34,371 bases of DNA from Candidatus Latescibacterota bacterium. GTDB lineage: Bacteria; Latescibacterota; UBA2968; UBA8231. The translations under genes were made by a program, and so were the position numbers. Below are positions 25,545-31,504 of this stretch, one piece after another. Position 1 is the stretch's first letter, and each line of letters opens with the position of its first letter. A model generated the notes under the pieces. The model was given only the letters and a program-made list of their open reading frames with translations. It did no database searches and was not told the DNA's origin. Location of the stretch: positions 1 through 34,371 of the forward strand of contig SLHA01000075.1 in NCBI GenBank assembly GCA_007136405.1, in the 5' to 3' direction.

Positions 25545-26866
25545 CGCAATCTGTGCAGGACATGGCCACGGCGGCTCGCCATGCCGCGCGTCGCCTGGCC
25601 GTCACGAGTACGGCGCAACGCAACGCCGCACTGGAGGCCATGGCCATGGCCCTGGAGGCGCGTCAGGAGGAGATCCTGGGCGCCAACACGCTGGATGTGG
25701 CAGAGGCGCAACAGGCAGTAAGTCAGGGGCGTATGGGACAACCGCTGTTGAAACGCCTGAGCCTTGCCGGCGACAAATGCGCCGAAATGGGCCGGATGGT
25801 AACCAGCGTGGCGGCGCAGCCTGATCCGCTCAACGTGACCCAGTCGGCCACCGAACTGAGTACCGCACTGGAGCTATACCGGGTTACCGTCCCCATCGGT
25901 GTCATCGGCGTCATCTTCGAGTCCCGTCCGGATGCGCTGGTGCAGATCGCCGCACTGGGGTTGAAATCAGGGAACGCGGTCCTGCTCAAGGGGGGACGGG
26001 AAGCAGCGCGAACCAACCAAGTGTTGGGCCAGGTGATCGTCGATGCGACCACAGGGTCAGACGGAATCCCGTCCGGGTGGCTGGGTCTGCTGGCCAGCCG
26101 GGAGGATGTCGGGGTGCTGCTGGGTATGGATCAGGATGTGGACCTGATCATACCGCGGGGGTCCAACGAGTTCGTCCGCCACATCCTGGACAACACGCGG
26201 ATACCGGTGATGGGTCACGCGGATGGGATCTGTCATGTATACGTGGATCGTTCCGCTCAGATAGGCATGGCAACGCATATCATCGTGGATGCCAAGACGC
26301 AGTATGTGGCCGTGTGCAACGCGGCCGAAACGCTGCTGGTGCATCAGGATGTCGCGCCTGCATTGCTGGCGCGGGTCGTTCCCGAGCTACGCTCCCGAGG
26401 TGTGGTGTTGCGGGGTGATGCACGGGCGCGCAGTCTGGCGCCGGCAGCCATGGATGCGGCCACCGAGGCAGACTGGCACACGGAATACCTGGACCTCATC
26501 CTGGCAGTAAAGGTGGTCGATGATCTGGATCAGGCCATCAACCATATCAACGAATACGGCAGCCATCATACGGACACCATCGTGACCGAAGACAGGCAGG
26601 CGGCAGAGGCGTTCCTGCGAGGCGTGGACTCGGCATCGGTGATGCACAATGCCTCCACGCGTTTTGCCGACGGCTTCCGATACGGTCTGGGTGCAGAAGT
26701 CGGCATCAGCACCAGCCGGCTTCACAGTCGCGGACCCGTAGGCCTGGAAGGGCTGACCAGCTACAAATACGTGCTCCGGGGAAGCGGCCAGTGCGTGGGC
26801 GACTTCGAGGGAGAGCAATACCGGCCCTATACGCACCGTCCGCTGCGGAAGACATGGACCGCTTGA
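25541..26866 (+). CDS. proA: gamma-glutamyl phosphate reductase
   Basis: ProA reduces gamma-glutamyl phosphate to glutamate semialdehyde with NADPH in proline synthesis. The protein is 441 residues long, an aldehyde-dehydrogenase fold. The GVIFESRPDALVQIAALGLKSGN block (near residues 120-145), LIIPRGSNEFVRHI, HADGICHVYVD and the cysteine motif YVAVCNAAETLLVH (Cys near 258) are conserved, as is the late GLGAEVGISTSRLHSRGPVGLEGLTSYK. ATG 25541 overlaps the htpG stop (ATGA), with AGAAGAG just upstream. No proB gene is adjacent. A composite hairpin and a strong bidirectional terminator lie after the gene. Confidence 0.96.
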   Translation: MTQSVQDMATAARHAARRLAVTSTAQRNAALEAMAMALEARQEEILGANTLDVAEAQQAVSQGRMGQPLLKRLSLAGDKCAEMGRMVTSVAAQPDPLNVTQSATELSTALELYRVTVPIGVIGVIFESRPDALVQIAALGLKSGNAVLLKGGREAARTNQVLGQVIVDATTGSDGIPSGWLGLLASREDVGVLLGMDQDVDLIIPRGSNEFVRHILDNTRIPVMGHADGICHVYVDRSAQIGMATHIIVDAKTQYVAVCNAAETLLVHQDVAPALLARVVPELRSRGVVLRGDARARSLAPAAMDAATEADWHTEYLDLILAVKVVDDLDQAINHINEYGSHHTDTIVTEDRQAAEAFLRGVDSASVMHNASTRFADGFRYGLGAEVGISTSRLHSRGPVGLEGLTSYKYVLRGSGQCVGDFEGEQYRPYTHRPLRKTWTA

Positions 26867-26877
26867 CAAACACCACA

Positions 26878-26935
26878 GCCCGCAGCGTCGTTCAAGGGCG
26901 CCTGCGGTTGCCCGTATCGGACGCTGCATGCGGGC
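26878..26935. repeat. composite inverted repeat after proA
   Basis: GCCCGCA (26878-26884) pairs with TGCGGGC (26929-26935), GCGTC (26885-26889) with GACGC (26920-26924), and GGGC (26896-26899) with GCCC (26910-26913). Together they form a long bulged stem-loop just after the proA stop and before the terminator. No gene is visible in 26867-27101. Confidence 0.55.
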
Positions 26936-26968
26936 GGTGTACGTCGCCCTGGAACCACGCGGTACGAT

Positions 26969-26999
26969 AAGCCCCCCGCCAGCAGCTGGAGGGGGGCTT
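26969..26999. terminator. bidirectional intrinsic-type terminator between proA and fdxA
   Basis: AAGCCCCCC (26969-26977) pairs with GGGGGGCTT (26991-26999), and CCAG/CTGG inside extends the stem, giving a nearly perfect 13-bp hairpin with a three-base loop. It lies between the convergent ends of proA and the ferredoxin gene, so it can serve both. Confidence 0.7.
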
Positions 27000-27101
27000 C
27001 GTTCGTCTTGTGTGAGGAACTCGCCCGGATGAATACCTGCCTTTCGAGCCTGGTAGCCGACGGTGCGCTCAGCGCTCCCGCACGCCAGGTTCACATCTCT
27101 G

Positions 27102-27365
27102 TCAGGCGAACGCCTTGGCGTTGATCTGGATGAATTTCTGCCACTGCTCGGGAACCTCCTCTTCGGGGAAGATGGCTTCCCAGGGACATTCATCCACGCA
27201 GGCACCGCAGTCTACGCACTCGTCCGGGTTGATGTACGACATGTTCCGGCGTTCATCTTCGGGCAGGTTGGTGTCCTCTGCCGGATGGATGGCTTCGGAC
27301 GGGCAGATTTCGATGCATGCCTTCTCTACTCTGTCGATACAGGGCTGGGTGATCACGTGGGGCAT
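27102..27365 (-). CDS. fdxA: seven-iron ([3Fe-4S][4Fe-4S]) ferredoxin, FdxA type
   Basis: This 87-residue soluble electron carrier has seven cysteines. Cys9, Cys17 and Cys21 are in PCIDRVEKACIEICPSEAI; Cys50, Cys53, Cys56 and Cys60 are in DECVDCGACVDECPWEAI. The spacing of the first group, lacking a CxxCxxC, and the INPDECVDCGAC block match 7Fe ferredoxins such as Mycobacterium FdxA, rather than 2[4Fe-4S] clostridial types. The C-terminus (WQKFIQINAKAFA) also fits that group. TAAGGAGG about nine bases upstream of the ATG is a near-perfect ribosome-binding site. The gene stands alone and converges with proA. Its redox partner is not evident; the flavoprotein at 21965 and the ApbE system are candidates only by proximity. 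Confidence 0.92.
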   Translation of the reverse strand: MPHVITQPCIDRVEKACIEICPSEAIHPAEDTNLPEDERRNMSYINPDECVDCGACVDECPWEAIFPEEEVPEQWQKFIQINAKAFA

Positions 27366-27412
27366 GGTGTGCGTTCCTCCTTATGGTGGGCTTCGTTAGA
27401 TAGCCACGTCAA

Positions 27413-27438
27413 GCCGACCTTCCGGGGCACAGGTCGGC
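27413..27438. repeat. perfect 8-bp hairpin upstream of fdxA
   Basis: GCCGACCT (27413-27420) and AGGTCGGC (27431-27438) enclose a ten-base loop. It is 48 bases upstream of the fdxA start, so it could be in that gene's leader or be an operator. No T-run follows on the + strand. Confidence 0.4.
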
Positions 27439-27476
27439 ATTAGGAAATCGATCCCGGTCCTTTTCCGAGGTGAGGC

Positions 27477-27571
27477 AGGATGGACCAGATCCTGGCGCTA
27501 TCGACGATCCGGGCCGCTGTACACTGGCCCGGATCGTGCGCCTGCCTGACGCAACGACCCGGGTCCATCCT
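27477..27571. repeat. large nested inverted repeat between fdxA and the DCC gene
   Basis: Outer arms AGGATGGACC (27477-27486) and GGTCCATCCT (27562-27571) are perfect. The inner arms ACGATCCGGGCC (27504-27515) and GGCCCGGATCGT (27526-27537) are a perfect 12-bp pair with a ten-base loop; GGCGC (27493-27497) can pair with GCGCC (27538-27542). The gap from 27366 to 27682 between the divergent genes contains this, the smaller hairpin and no gene. It could be a small structured RNA, a REP-like element or a protein-binding region. Confidence 0.6.
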
Positions 27572-27682
27572 CGTTACCATGCGAGAGACCGGTGACGGCG
27601 ATGAAAAATAGGTCCGGTTCGGCTGAGCGCAATACCTGTGACGCTCTACCGGGTTCCGGGCCACGGTGTTAGGGAGTGTTCC

Positions 27683-28081
27683 ATGGAGCATCCTGTTGTA
27701 TTGTTCGACGGTGTCTGCAATCTGTGCAACGCCGTCGTCAGTTTCATCATAGGGCGGGATCGAGCCGGCCGGTACAGGTTCGCGAGCCTTCAGGGCCGGG
27801 CAGGAGCGCGTTTGCTGCGCGCGCACGGCATGTGTGCCGATGACGTGGATAGCGTACTGCTGGTGGACGGTGGACAGGTATATGCGCGTTCCACTGCGGC
27901 GCTGCGTATCGCCCGAGGTCTGGGATGGCCATGGGCGCTGCTGGGCGTTTTTTGCCTGGTTCCCCCCTTTCTGCGGGACCGGGTGTATGACTTGGTGGCA
28001 CGCCGGCGCTATGCGTGGTTTGGCCGGAGCGACAGTTGCCGGGTGCCTCTGCCACATGAGCGCGAACGTTTCCTGGATTGA
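27683..28081 (+). CDS. thiol-disulfide oxidoreductase-like DCC family protein (DUF393)
   Basis: This 132-residue protein starts with VVLFDGVCNLCNAVVSFI, the DGxCxxC motif (Cys12 and Cys15) that defines the DCC/DUF393 (YuxK-like) family. LVDGGQVYARSTAALRIARGLG and LRDRVYDLVARRRYAWFGR are the other family blocks; the C-terminal cysteine of SDSCRVP is also typical. A thioredoxin-like redox role is assumed from the CxxC but has little experimental support. I start it at ATG 27683, which has TTAGGGAG upstream, instead of an in-frame ATG at 27638. The next gene begins 176 bases later; the gap shows nothing clear. Confidence 0.9.
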   Translation: MEHPVVLFDGVCNLCNAVVSFIIGRDRAGRYRFASLQGRAGARLLRAHGMCADDVDSVLLVDGGQVYARSTAALRIARGLGWPWALLGVFCLVPPFLRDRVYDLVARRRYAWFGRSDSCRVPLPHERERFLD

Positions 28082-28257
28082 CCCTTCTCACGGGGCGACG
28101 GCGCATCCGACCATGGTTCCGCCTCATGGGTCAACAGGCGCAACAGATCGTGGTTCCGTACTCGACGGCATGTCACGCCGCTGACGGGAAACAGGCGCAC
28201 CGCATGCCGGCTGCCGTTTTCATCGCGATGCAGTCGAGTTGGCAGAACGGGAAATAT

Positions 28258-28833
28258 ATGGCAGAATACCAGCTGAACAGCGTCAGAAGATATGCCGTCA
28301 CCGTGCTGATACTCCTGGCCGGATGCGGGCTCATGCGTGATCCCACCGGTCCCCGTCATCCTTTGCGCACGACGCAGGTCATACTGGAACCCGAGGCCGG
28401 ATGGGAAGGTACCGTCCGGGTGGACAGTGTGCAATGGCTCCCCATCATATCGGACCGTGGTACGGATGGGTATACAGACGAAACAGAAGGCACGTTCATC
28501 GTATGGTTCGCGAACCTGTCGGAACGCCAGGTGCAGGTCCGTTATGAACTGCGCTTCTATGATGACGACGATTTTTTCCTGGACCATTTCTTTCCGTTCG
28601 AGCAGCCTCTACGGCTCGACCCGGGCGAACGACGGCGCGTCAATGGCATGTTCCGCCTGGGGATTTCCCTACACGATGCCATCCGCCTGGCCACAATGCG
28701 GCTCGTCGTCCGGCCGGGTGCGCCGGCGTCCTCGGCTCGGTTGAACCGCGCATCCGGGAGAGAGACGGCTGACGGCGCGACGCCGGTTCAGGCATGGCAG
28801 GAAGCGTCACCCGTACGATCCGGACAAGGTTGA
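28258..28833 (+). CDS. small predicted lipoprotein, YcfL-like in outline
   Basis: This 191-residue product begins with SVRRYAVTVLILLAGCG, a lipoprotein signal peptide with lipobox LAGC. The mature part has a single beta-rich segment (VQWLPIISDRG, GTFIVWFANLSERQVQVRYELRFYDDDDFFL, DPGERRRVNGMF), then a basic, disordered tail. The pattern of a short strand, an NLS-type turn and YELRFYD resembles the DUF1425/YcfL periplasmic lipoproteins, but the resemblance is limited and I do not assign a function. ATG 28258 has ACGGGA upstream; longer in-frame starts would destroy the signal peptide. It would be processed by the LspA encoded at 13822. No partner gene is obvious. Confidence 0.7.
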   Translation: MAEYQLNSVRRYAVTVLILLAGCGLMRDPTGPRHPLRTTQVILEPEAGWEGTVRVDSVQWLPIISDRGTDGYTDETEGTFIVWFANLSERQVQVRYELRFYDDDDFFLDHFFPFEQPLRLDPGERRRVNGMFRLGISLHDAIRLATMRLVVRPGAPASSARLNRASGRETADGATPVQAWQEASPVRSGQG

Positions 28834-28896
28834 CGGGCAGGCATGCCGGGCAGTCGCGCGACAAGGACAGAACGGCGCTTTACCGTATGGTGCTTC

Positions 28897-29004
28897 GTGC
28901 AGCAGTGCCCGGTGCCGGAGCGCCCGGTGCCGCAATGCCCCGCGTGCAGTATTGCCCCGTGCCGCAGAGCCGCGCGCCGAAGCCCTGTGCAGCAGTGCCC
29001 CGTG
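28897..29004. repeat. interspersed 18-bp motif, four copies
   Basis: GTGCAGCAGTGCCCGGTG (28897-28914) is echoed by GTGCCGCAATGCCCCGCG (28927-28944), GTGCAGTATTGCCCCGTG (28944-28961) and GTGCAGCAGTGCCCCGTG (28987-29004). Spacing is irregular. They fill the gap between the lipoprotein gene and the convergent aldo/keto reductase gene. Confidence 0.7.
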
Positions 29005-29012
29005 ACGCGGGA

Positions 29013-29858
29013 TCAGAGCTCGAAGAATGGGGTCGCATCCATGGCGCGCCGGCGCAGTTCCTCCACTTCGTCATCCGTGATGGGGGTGTACCGGGCGGCG
29101 ATGTCCACGGCCATCTCGAAGAGAGACTCTTCGCCCGGCGGTATGGCTGCGGTGATCGATTGGGACAAGGTGAATCGAAGTGCCAGGGCGGCCAGCTCCG
29201 GATCATCGATCGGCTGATACCAGCACTTGCTGTATTTCTTGGGGCTACCTTCCGGGAGTTTGCCATAGGCCAGCGACTTGAGCGCCAACCGTGCGGCCCC
29301 CTTTTCCCGGGCTCGCGCCACGACCTGCGGGCCGAATCCGGCACGCAGATACTGCGTCCAGTTGATCGGGAAGAGCACGGACTCGAAATGGAAGCACTCC
29401 AGCAGTTGTAGTGCTACAGGTACCGAGTGGCTGGAAAAACCGATATGCCGGATCTGGCCCCGGTGACGCGCCGCGACAAAGGCCTCCAGGGCACCGGATG
29501 GAGCGGCGATGCGGGCCAGGTCTTCCGGCGTGTTCACCGAGTGCAGTTGGTATAGATCCAGATGATCCGTCCTCAGTCGACGGAGCGACTGGACCAGCTC
29601 TGCTTCGACACCTTCGCGGTCGCGTTGAGTGGTTTTGCAGGCGAGGAATACGTTTTTACGGTACGGTTCCAGGGCGGGCCCTAGCCGCTCCTCGGCGATA
29701 CCGTAGGTGGGTGCCACATCGAAATAGTTGATTCCACGATCGACGGCCGCGGCCACCCGGCGCCCTGCATCCTGCGGATCGGTCTGGTCTACGACGATGC
29801 CGCCGAACCCGATGATGGACAGATGGTCTCCGGTGTCACCGTATGGTCTTTGTTCCAT
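29013..29858 (-). CDS. aldo/keto reductase family oxidoreductase
   Basis: This 281-residue barrel enzyme uses NADPH to reduce carbonyls or oxidise sugars. The catalytic tetrad is visible: Asp47 and Tyr52 in NYFDVAPTYG, Lys75 in VFLACKTTQ, and His106 in LYQLHSV. The region HIGFSSHSVPVALQLLECFHFESVLFPINW and the cofactor segment with IPPGEESLFEMAVDIA are as in the YgjR/YajO-like group. GGAGGGG lies three bases before the ATG. It is 37 bases downstream of an ArsR-type repressor gene in the same direction, so expression is probably controlled by it. The substrate is unknown. Confidence 0.9.
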   Translation of the reverse strand: MEQRPYGDTGDHLSIIGFGGIVVDQTDPQDAGRRVAAAVDRGINYFDVAPTYGIAEERLGPALEPYRKNVFLACKTTQRDREGVEAELVQSLRRLRTDHLDLYQLHSVNTPEDLARIAAPSGALEAFVAARHRGQIRHIGFSSHSVPVALQLLECFHFESVLFPINWTQYLRAGFGPQVVARAREKGAARLALKSLAYGKLPEGSPKKYSKCWYQPIDDPELAALALRFTLSQSITAAIPPGEESLFEMAVDIAARYTPITDDEVEELRRRAMDATPFFEL

Positions 29859-29895
29859 GATCCCCTCCGATATCTTTCTGACTACCTGGCATATC

Positions 29896-30171
29896 TCATG
29901 GCAGAATCGCCTGGGCGACTTGCTCGAGAACCCGGCGTATGGTCTCCGGATTCACGGCATAGTAGCAGTACCGCTGGTCCTTCTGACAGGAGATGAACCC
30001 CGCGTTCTTCAGTACACGGAGGTGGTGCGACACATTGGGCTGGGATATACCCAACCGCCTTGCCAGCGCGCAGACACTGCGTTCGGTTTCATCCGCTCTG
30101 GACAATGTGCTGAGAATCTGCAATCGCGCCGGATCACCCAGAACACGTATTTCTTCAGCCATGTCCTGCAT
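29896..30171 (-). CDS. ArsR/SmtB family transcriptional regulator
   Basis: This 91-residue winged-helix repressor has the ArsR fold: LGDPARLQILSTLSR (11-25), the recognition region CALARRLGISQPNVSHHLRVLKNAG (34-58) and the wing DQRYCYYAVN (65-74). It carries three cysteines, Cys34, Cys62 and Cys69; the first is at the start of the helix-turn-helix, and the other two flank the wing. They could sense metal or redox state but do not form the ELCVC arsenic site. GGAG lies eight bases before the ATG. It heads a two-gene unit with the aldo/keto reductase. A palindrome CTTATTATATAAG upstream (30290-30302) is a candidate operator. Confidence 0.9.
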   Translation of the reverse strand: MQDMAEEIRVLGDPARLQILSTLSRADETERSVCALARRLGISQPNVSHHLRVLKNAGFISCQKDQRYCYYAVNPETIRRVLEQVAQAILP

Positions 30172-30275
30172 ACCGTAGCTCCGGAAACATGGTCACTCCC
30201 CCTGGCGGTATAGTACCGCACCATGGGCCCAATCGCAAGAGACGGCTGTTGAGAGGCGAGATTCTCCTTGGATAT

Positions 30276-30302
30276 TTGACATACGTGCACTTATTATATA
30301 AG
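30276..30302 (+). promoter_or_regulatory. candidate promoter and palindromic operator between arsR-like gene and 30453 gene
   Basis: TTGACA (30276-30281) and TATAAG (30297-30302) are 15 bases apart, shorter than ideal. They overlap the perfect palindrome CTTATTATATAAG (30290-30302), like an ArsR-type operator. It lies in the divergent intergenic region, so it could control the 30453 gene, the arsR-like gene or both. Confidence 0.35.
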
Positions 30303-30452
30303 ACAGCTTACAGGGCACCTATTCATAAAACAGGTAGCAGTGCATGGCTGTGGACCAGAAACGCCTGACGGAGGCGTGTCGTGTCGGTCCTGATGAATCC
30401 GCCAGCCCACTTGCCCAATTGAGCGTTGTAAGAAAAACAGGAGGCTCTTTTC

Positions 30453-31007
30453 ATGAACACGATAATGATCGTCCTGTTCGTGCTGACCATTCTGCTGATG
30501 CTGGTGAGTATCTATCAGCATCTGGTGATGCGCTCGGCATTGCGTATCGCCGAGATCCTGTACGTCATGAGCAGAAACGTGCGAGCCAAGGCGTCGGAGG
30601 TGCGCAAATCCAAGAAGGATGTAGAGATCATCGAAGCCCATCTTTTCGACATTGCCACGTCGGCGCGCTGTCTGTTGAAAGCTCTGGGCCGAAGCGAAAA
30701 GGCCATAGATCCGGATCCAGCGTTGTCTGTTGCCACCAACGGTCACCGAATGTCATCGGACAGTCTGATCCGTCTGGCGGACAACATCCTGTTTTCCGTG
30801 CGCGAAGAGACGCCGGATATGAGTTGGGAAGACGCGGTCAGTGTCGCACTCGAGCGTTTCCAGCGCAAGGTCCCGGAGTTGGATCAAGAAGCCGCAAGGC
30901 GGATCATCGGAGTGGTGGTTGCCGAGCATCGTGGCAAAGCCACGCAACAGATGCTCACCGAGCACGACTTGGAGGAAGCCCTGTTCTCCGGCACCGCAAA
31001 AAGCTAA
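30453..31007 (+). CDS. membrane-anchored hypothetical protein
   Basis: I do not recognise this 184-residue protein. Residues 3-26 form one N-terminal hydrophobic helix (TIMIVLFVLTILLMLVSIYQ), followed by a charged, mainly helical, cytoplasmic or periplasmic part with a basic stretch (RNVRAKASEVRKSKKDVEII). No cysteine cluster, signal cleavage site or enzymatic motif is apparent. It has a strong ribosome-binding site (CAGGAGG) before the ATG at 30453, and its codon use is like the neighbours, so it is likely a real gene. A hairpin (31012-31042) follows the stop. It is divergent from the arsR-like gene and may share its regulatory region. Confidence 0.72.
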   Translation: MNTIMIVLFVLTILLMLVSIYQHLVMRSALRIAEILYVMSRNVRAKASEVRKSKKDVEIIEAHLFDIATSARCLLKALGRSEKAIDPDPALSVATNGHRMSSDSLIRLADNILFSVREETPDMSWEDAVSVALERFQRKVPELDQEAARRIIGVVVAEHRGKATQQMLTEHDLEEALFSGTAKS

Positions 31008-31011
31008 TAAG

Positions 31012-31042
31012 CAGCCTCCTCTGAACTGGAACTCGGGGGCTG
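31012..31042 (+). terminator. hairpin after the 30453 gene
   Basis: CAGCCTCC (31012-31019) pairs with GGGGGCTG (31035-31042) with one G-T pair and a 15-base loop, starting a few bases after the stop. No T-tract follows, so the assignment is weak. Confidence 0.35.
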
Positions 31043-31411
31043 TCCATAGAAAACGGATCCAGCTACACCGGGTAGTGAATGCTCATGCAGCAGGTGTCGG
31101 CGCATCACGGTTGTTTCTGCGCGACTACACGGCTGCAGAGTGCGATCCGGAGTGAGCTCGTTGCACTTTGCCTGCCTGCGTCACTGCCCCACACGGCTAC
31201 GGCGGAAGGGCTGATGGAACCAGGCCCCCACAACCCGCTGCGTTGCCGGCATACTGCGGCTACGCGCACGATGGCCATCTGCCTGTCCAGGTTGCCGTCC
31301 TCATGGTGACCGATGGCCTTTGGTGTATGCCTCCCTGATACATTCCCTGCCCGCGCCTTGTCCATTTGCCAGCACTGGTCGTGCACCTTAACTTTGCATG
31401 GCAATAGTGTG
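31043..31411. other. intergenic stretch with no supported gene
   Basis: Both strands have short open frames here (for example 31105-31404 on the minus strand, and 31079-31309 on the plus), but none has a ribosome-binding site, a recognisable domain or natural residue composition. I see no repeat copy of the other elements in it. Confidence 0.5.
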
Positions 31412-31438
31412 AAAAATAACCACTTATGTGGTTTTTAA
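31412..31438. terminator. hairpin with T-tract before the ABC transporter gene
   Basis: AACCAC (31418-31423) and GTGGTT (31428-31433) enclose a four-base loop TTAT, followed by TTTAAGCTTTT; A-rich bases precede it. It is an intrinsic-terminator-like hairpin on the + strand. It may end an upstream transcript or lie in the leader of the ABC gene 67 bases further on. Confidence 0.5.
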
Positions 31439-31504
31439 GCTTTTCGTGGGCGACGATATCCGGTCGATCGCCGTGGTCGTGGTGACAAGATAGGAGATAC
31501 CGCA

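Noticed and set aside
27413..27438. Riboswitch in the fdxA leader
   Set aside because: Only a simple 8-bp hairpin is visible; no known riboswitch consensus was recognised.
28843..29217. Frame with repeated VQQCPV cysteine motifs
   Set aside because: It overlaps the aldo/keto reductase antisense for much of its length and lacks signals; the periodicity is explained by DNA repeats.
31105..31404. 99-residue minus-strand frame and overlapping + frames in the gap before the ABC gene
   Set aside because: No ribosome-binding site, no recognisable motif and an unnatural residue composition; a transposase remnant was considered but nothing specific supports it.
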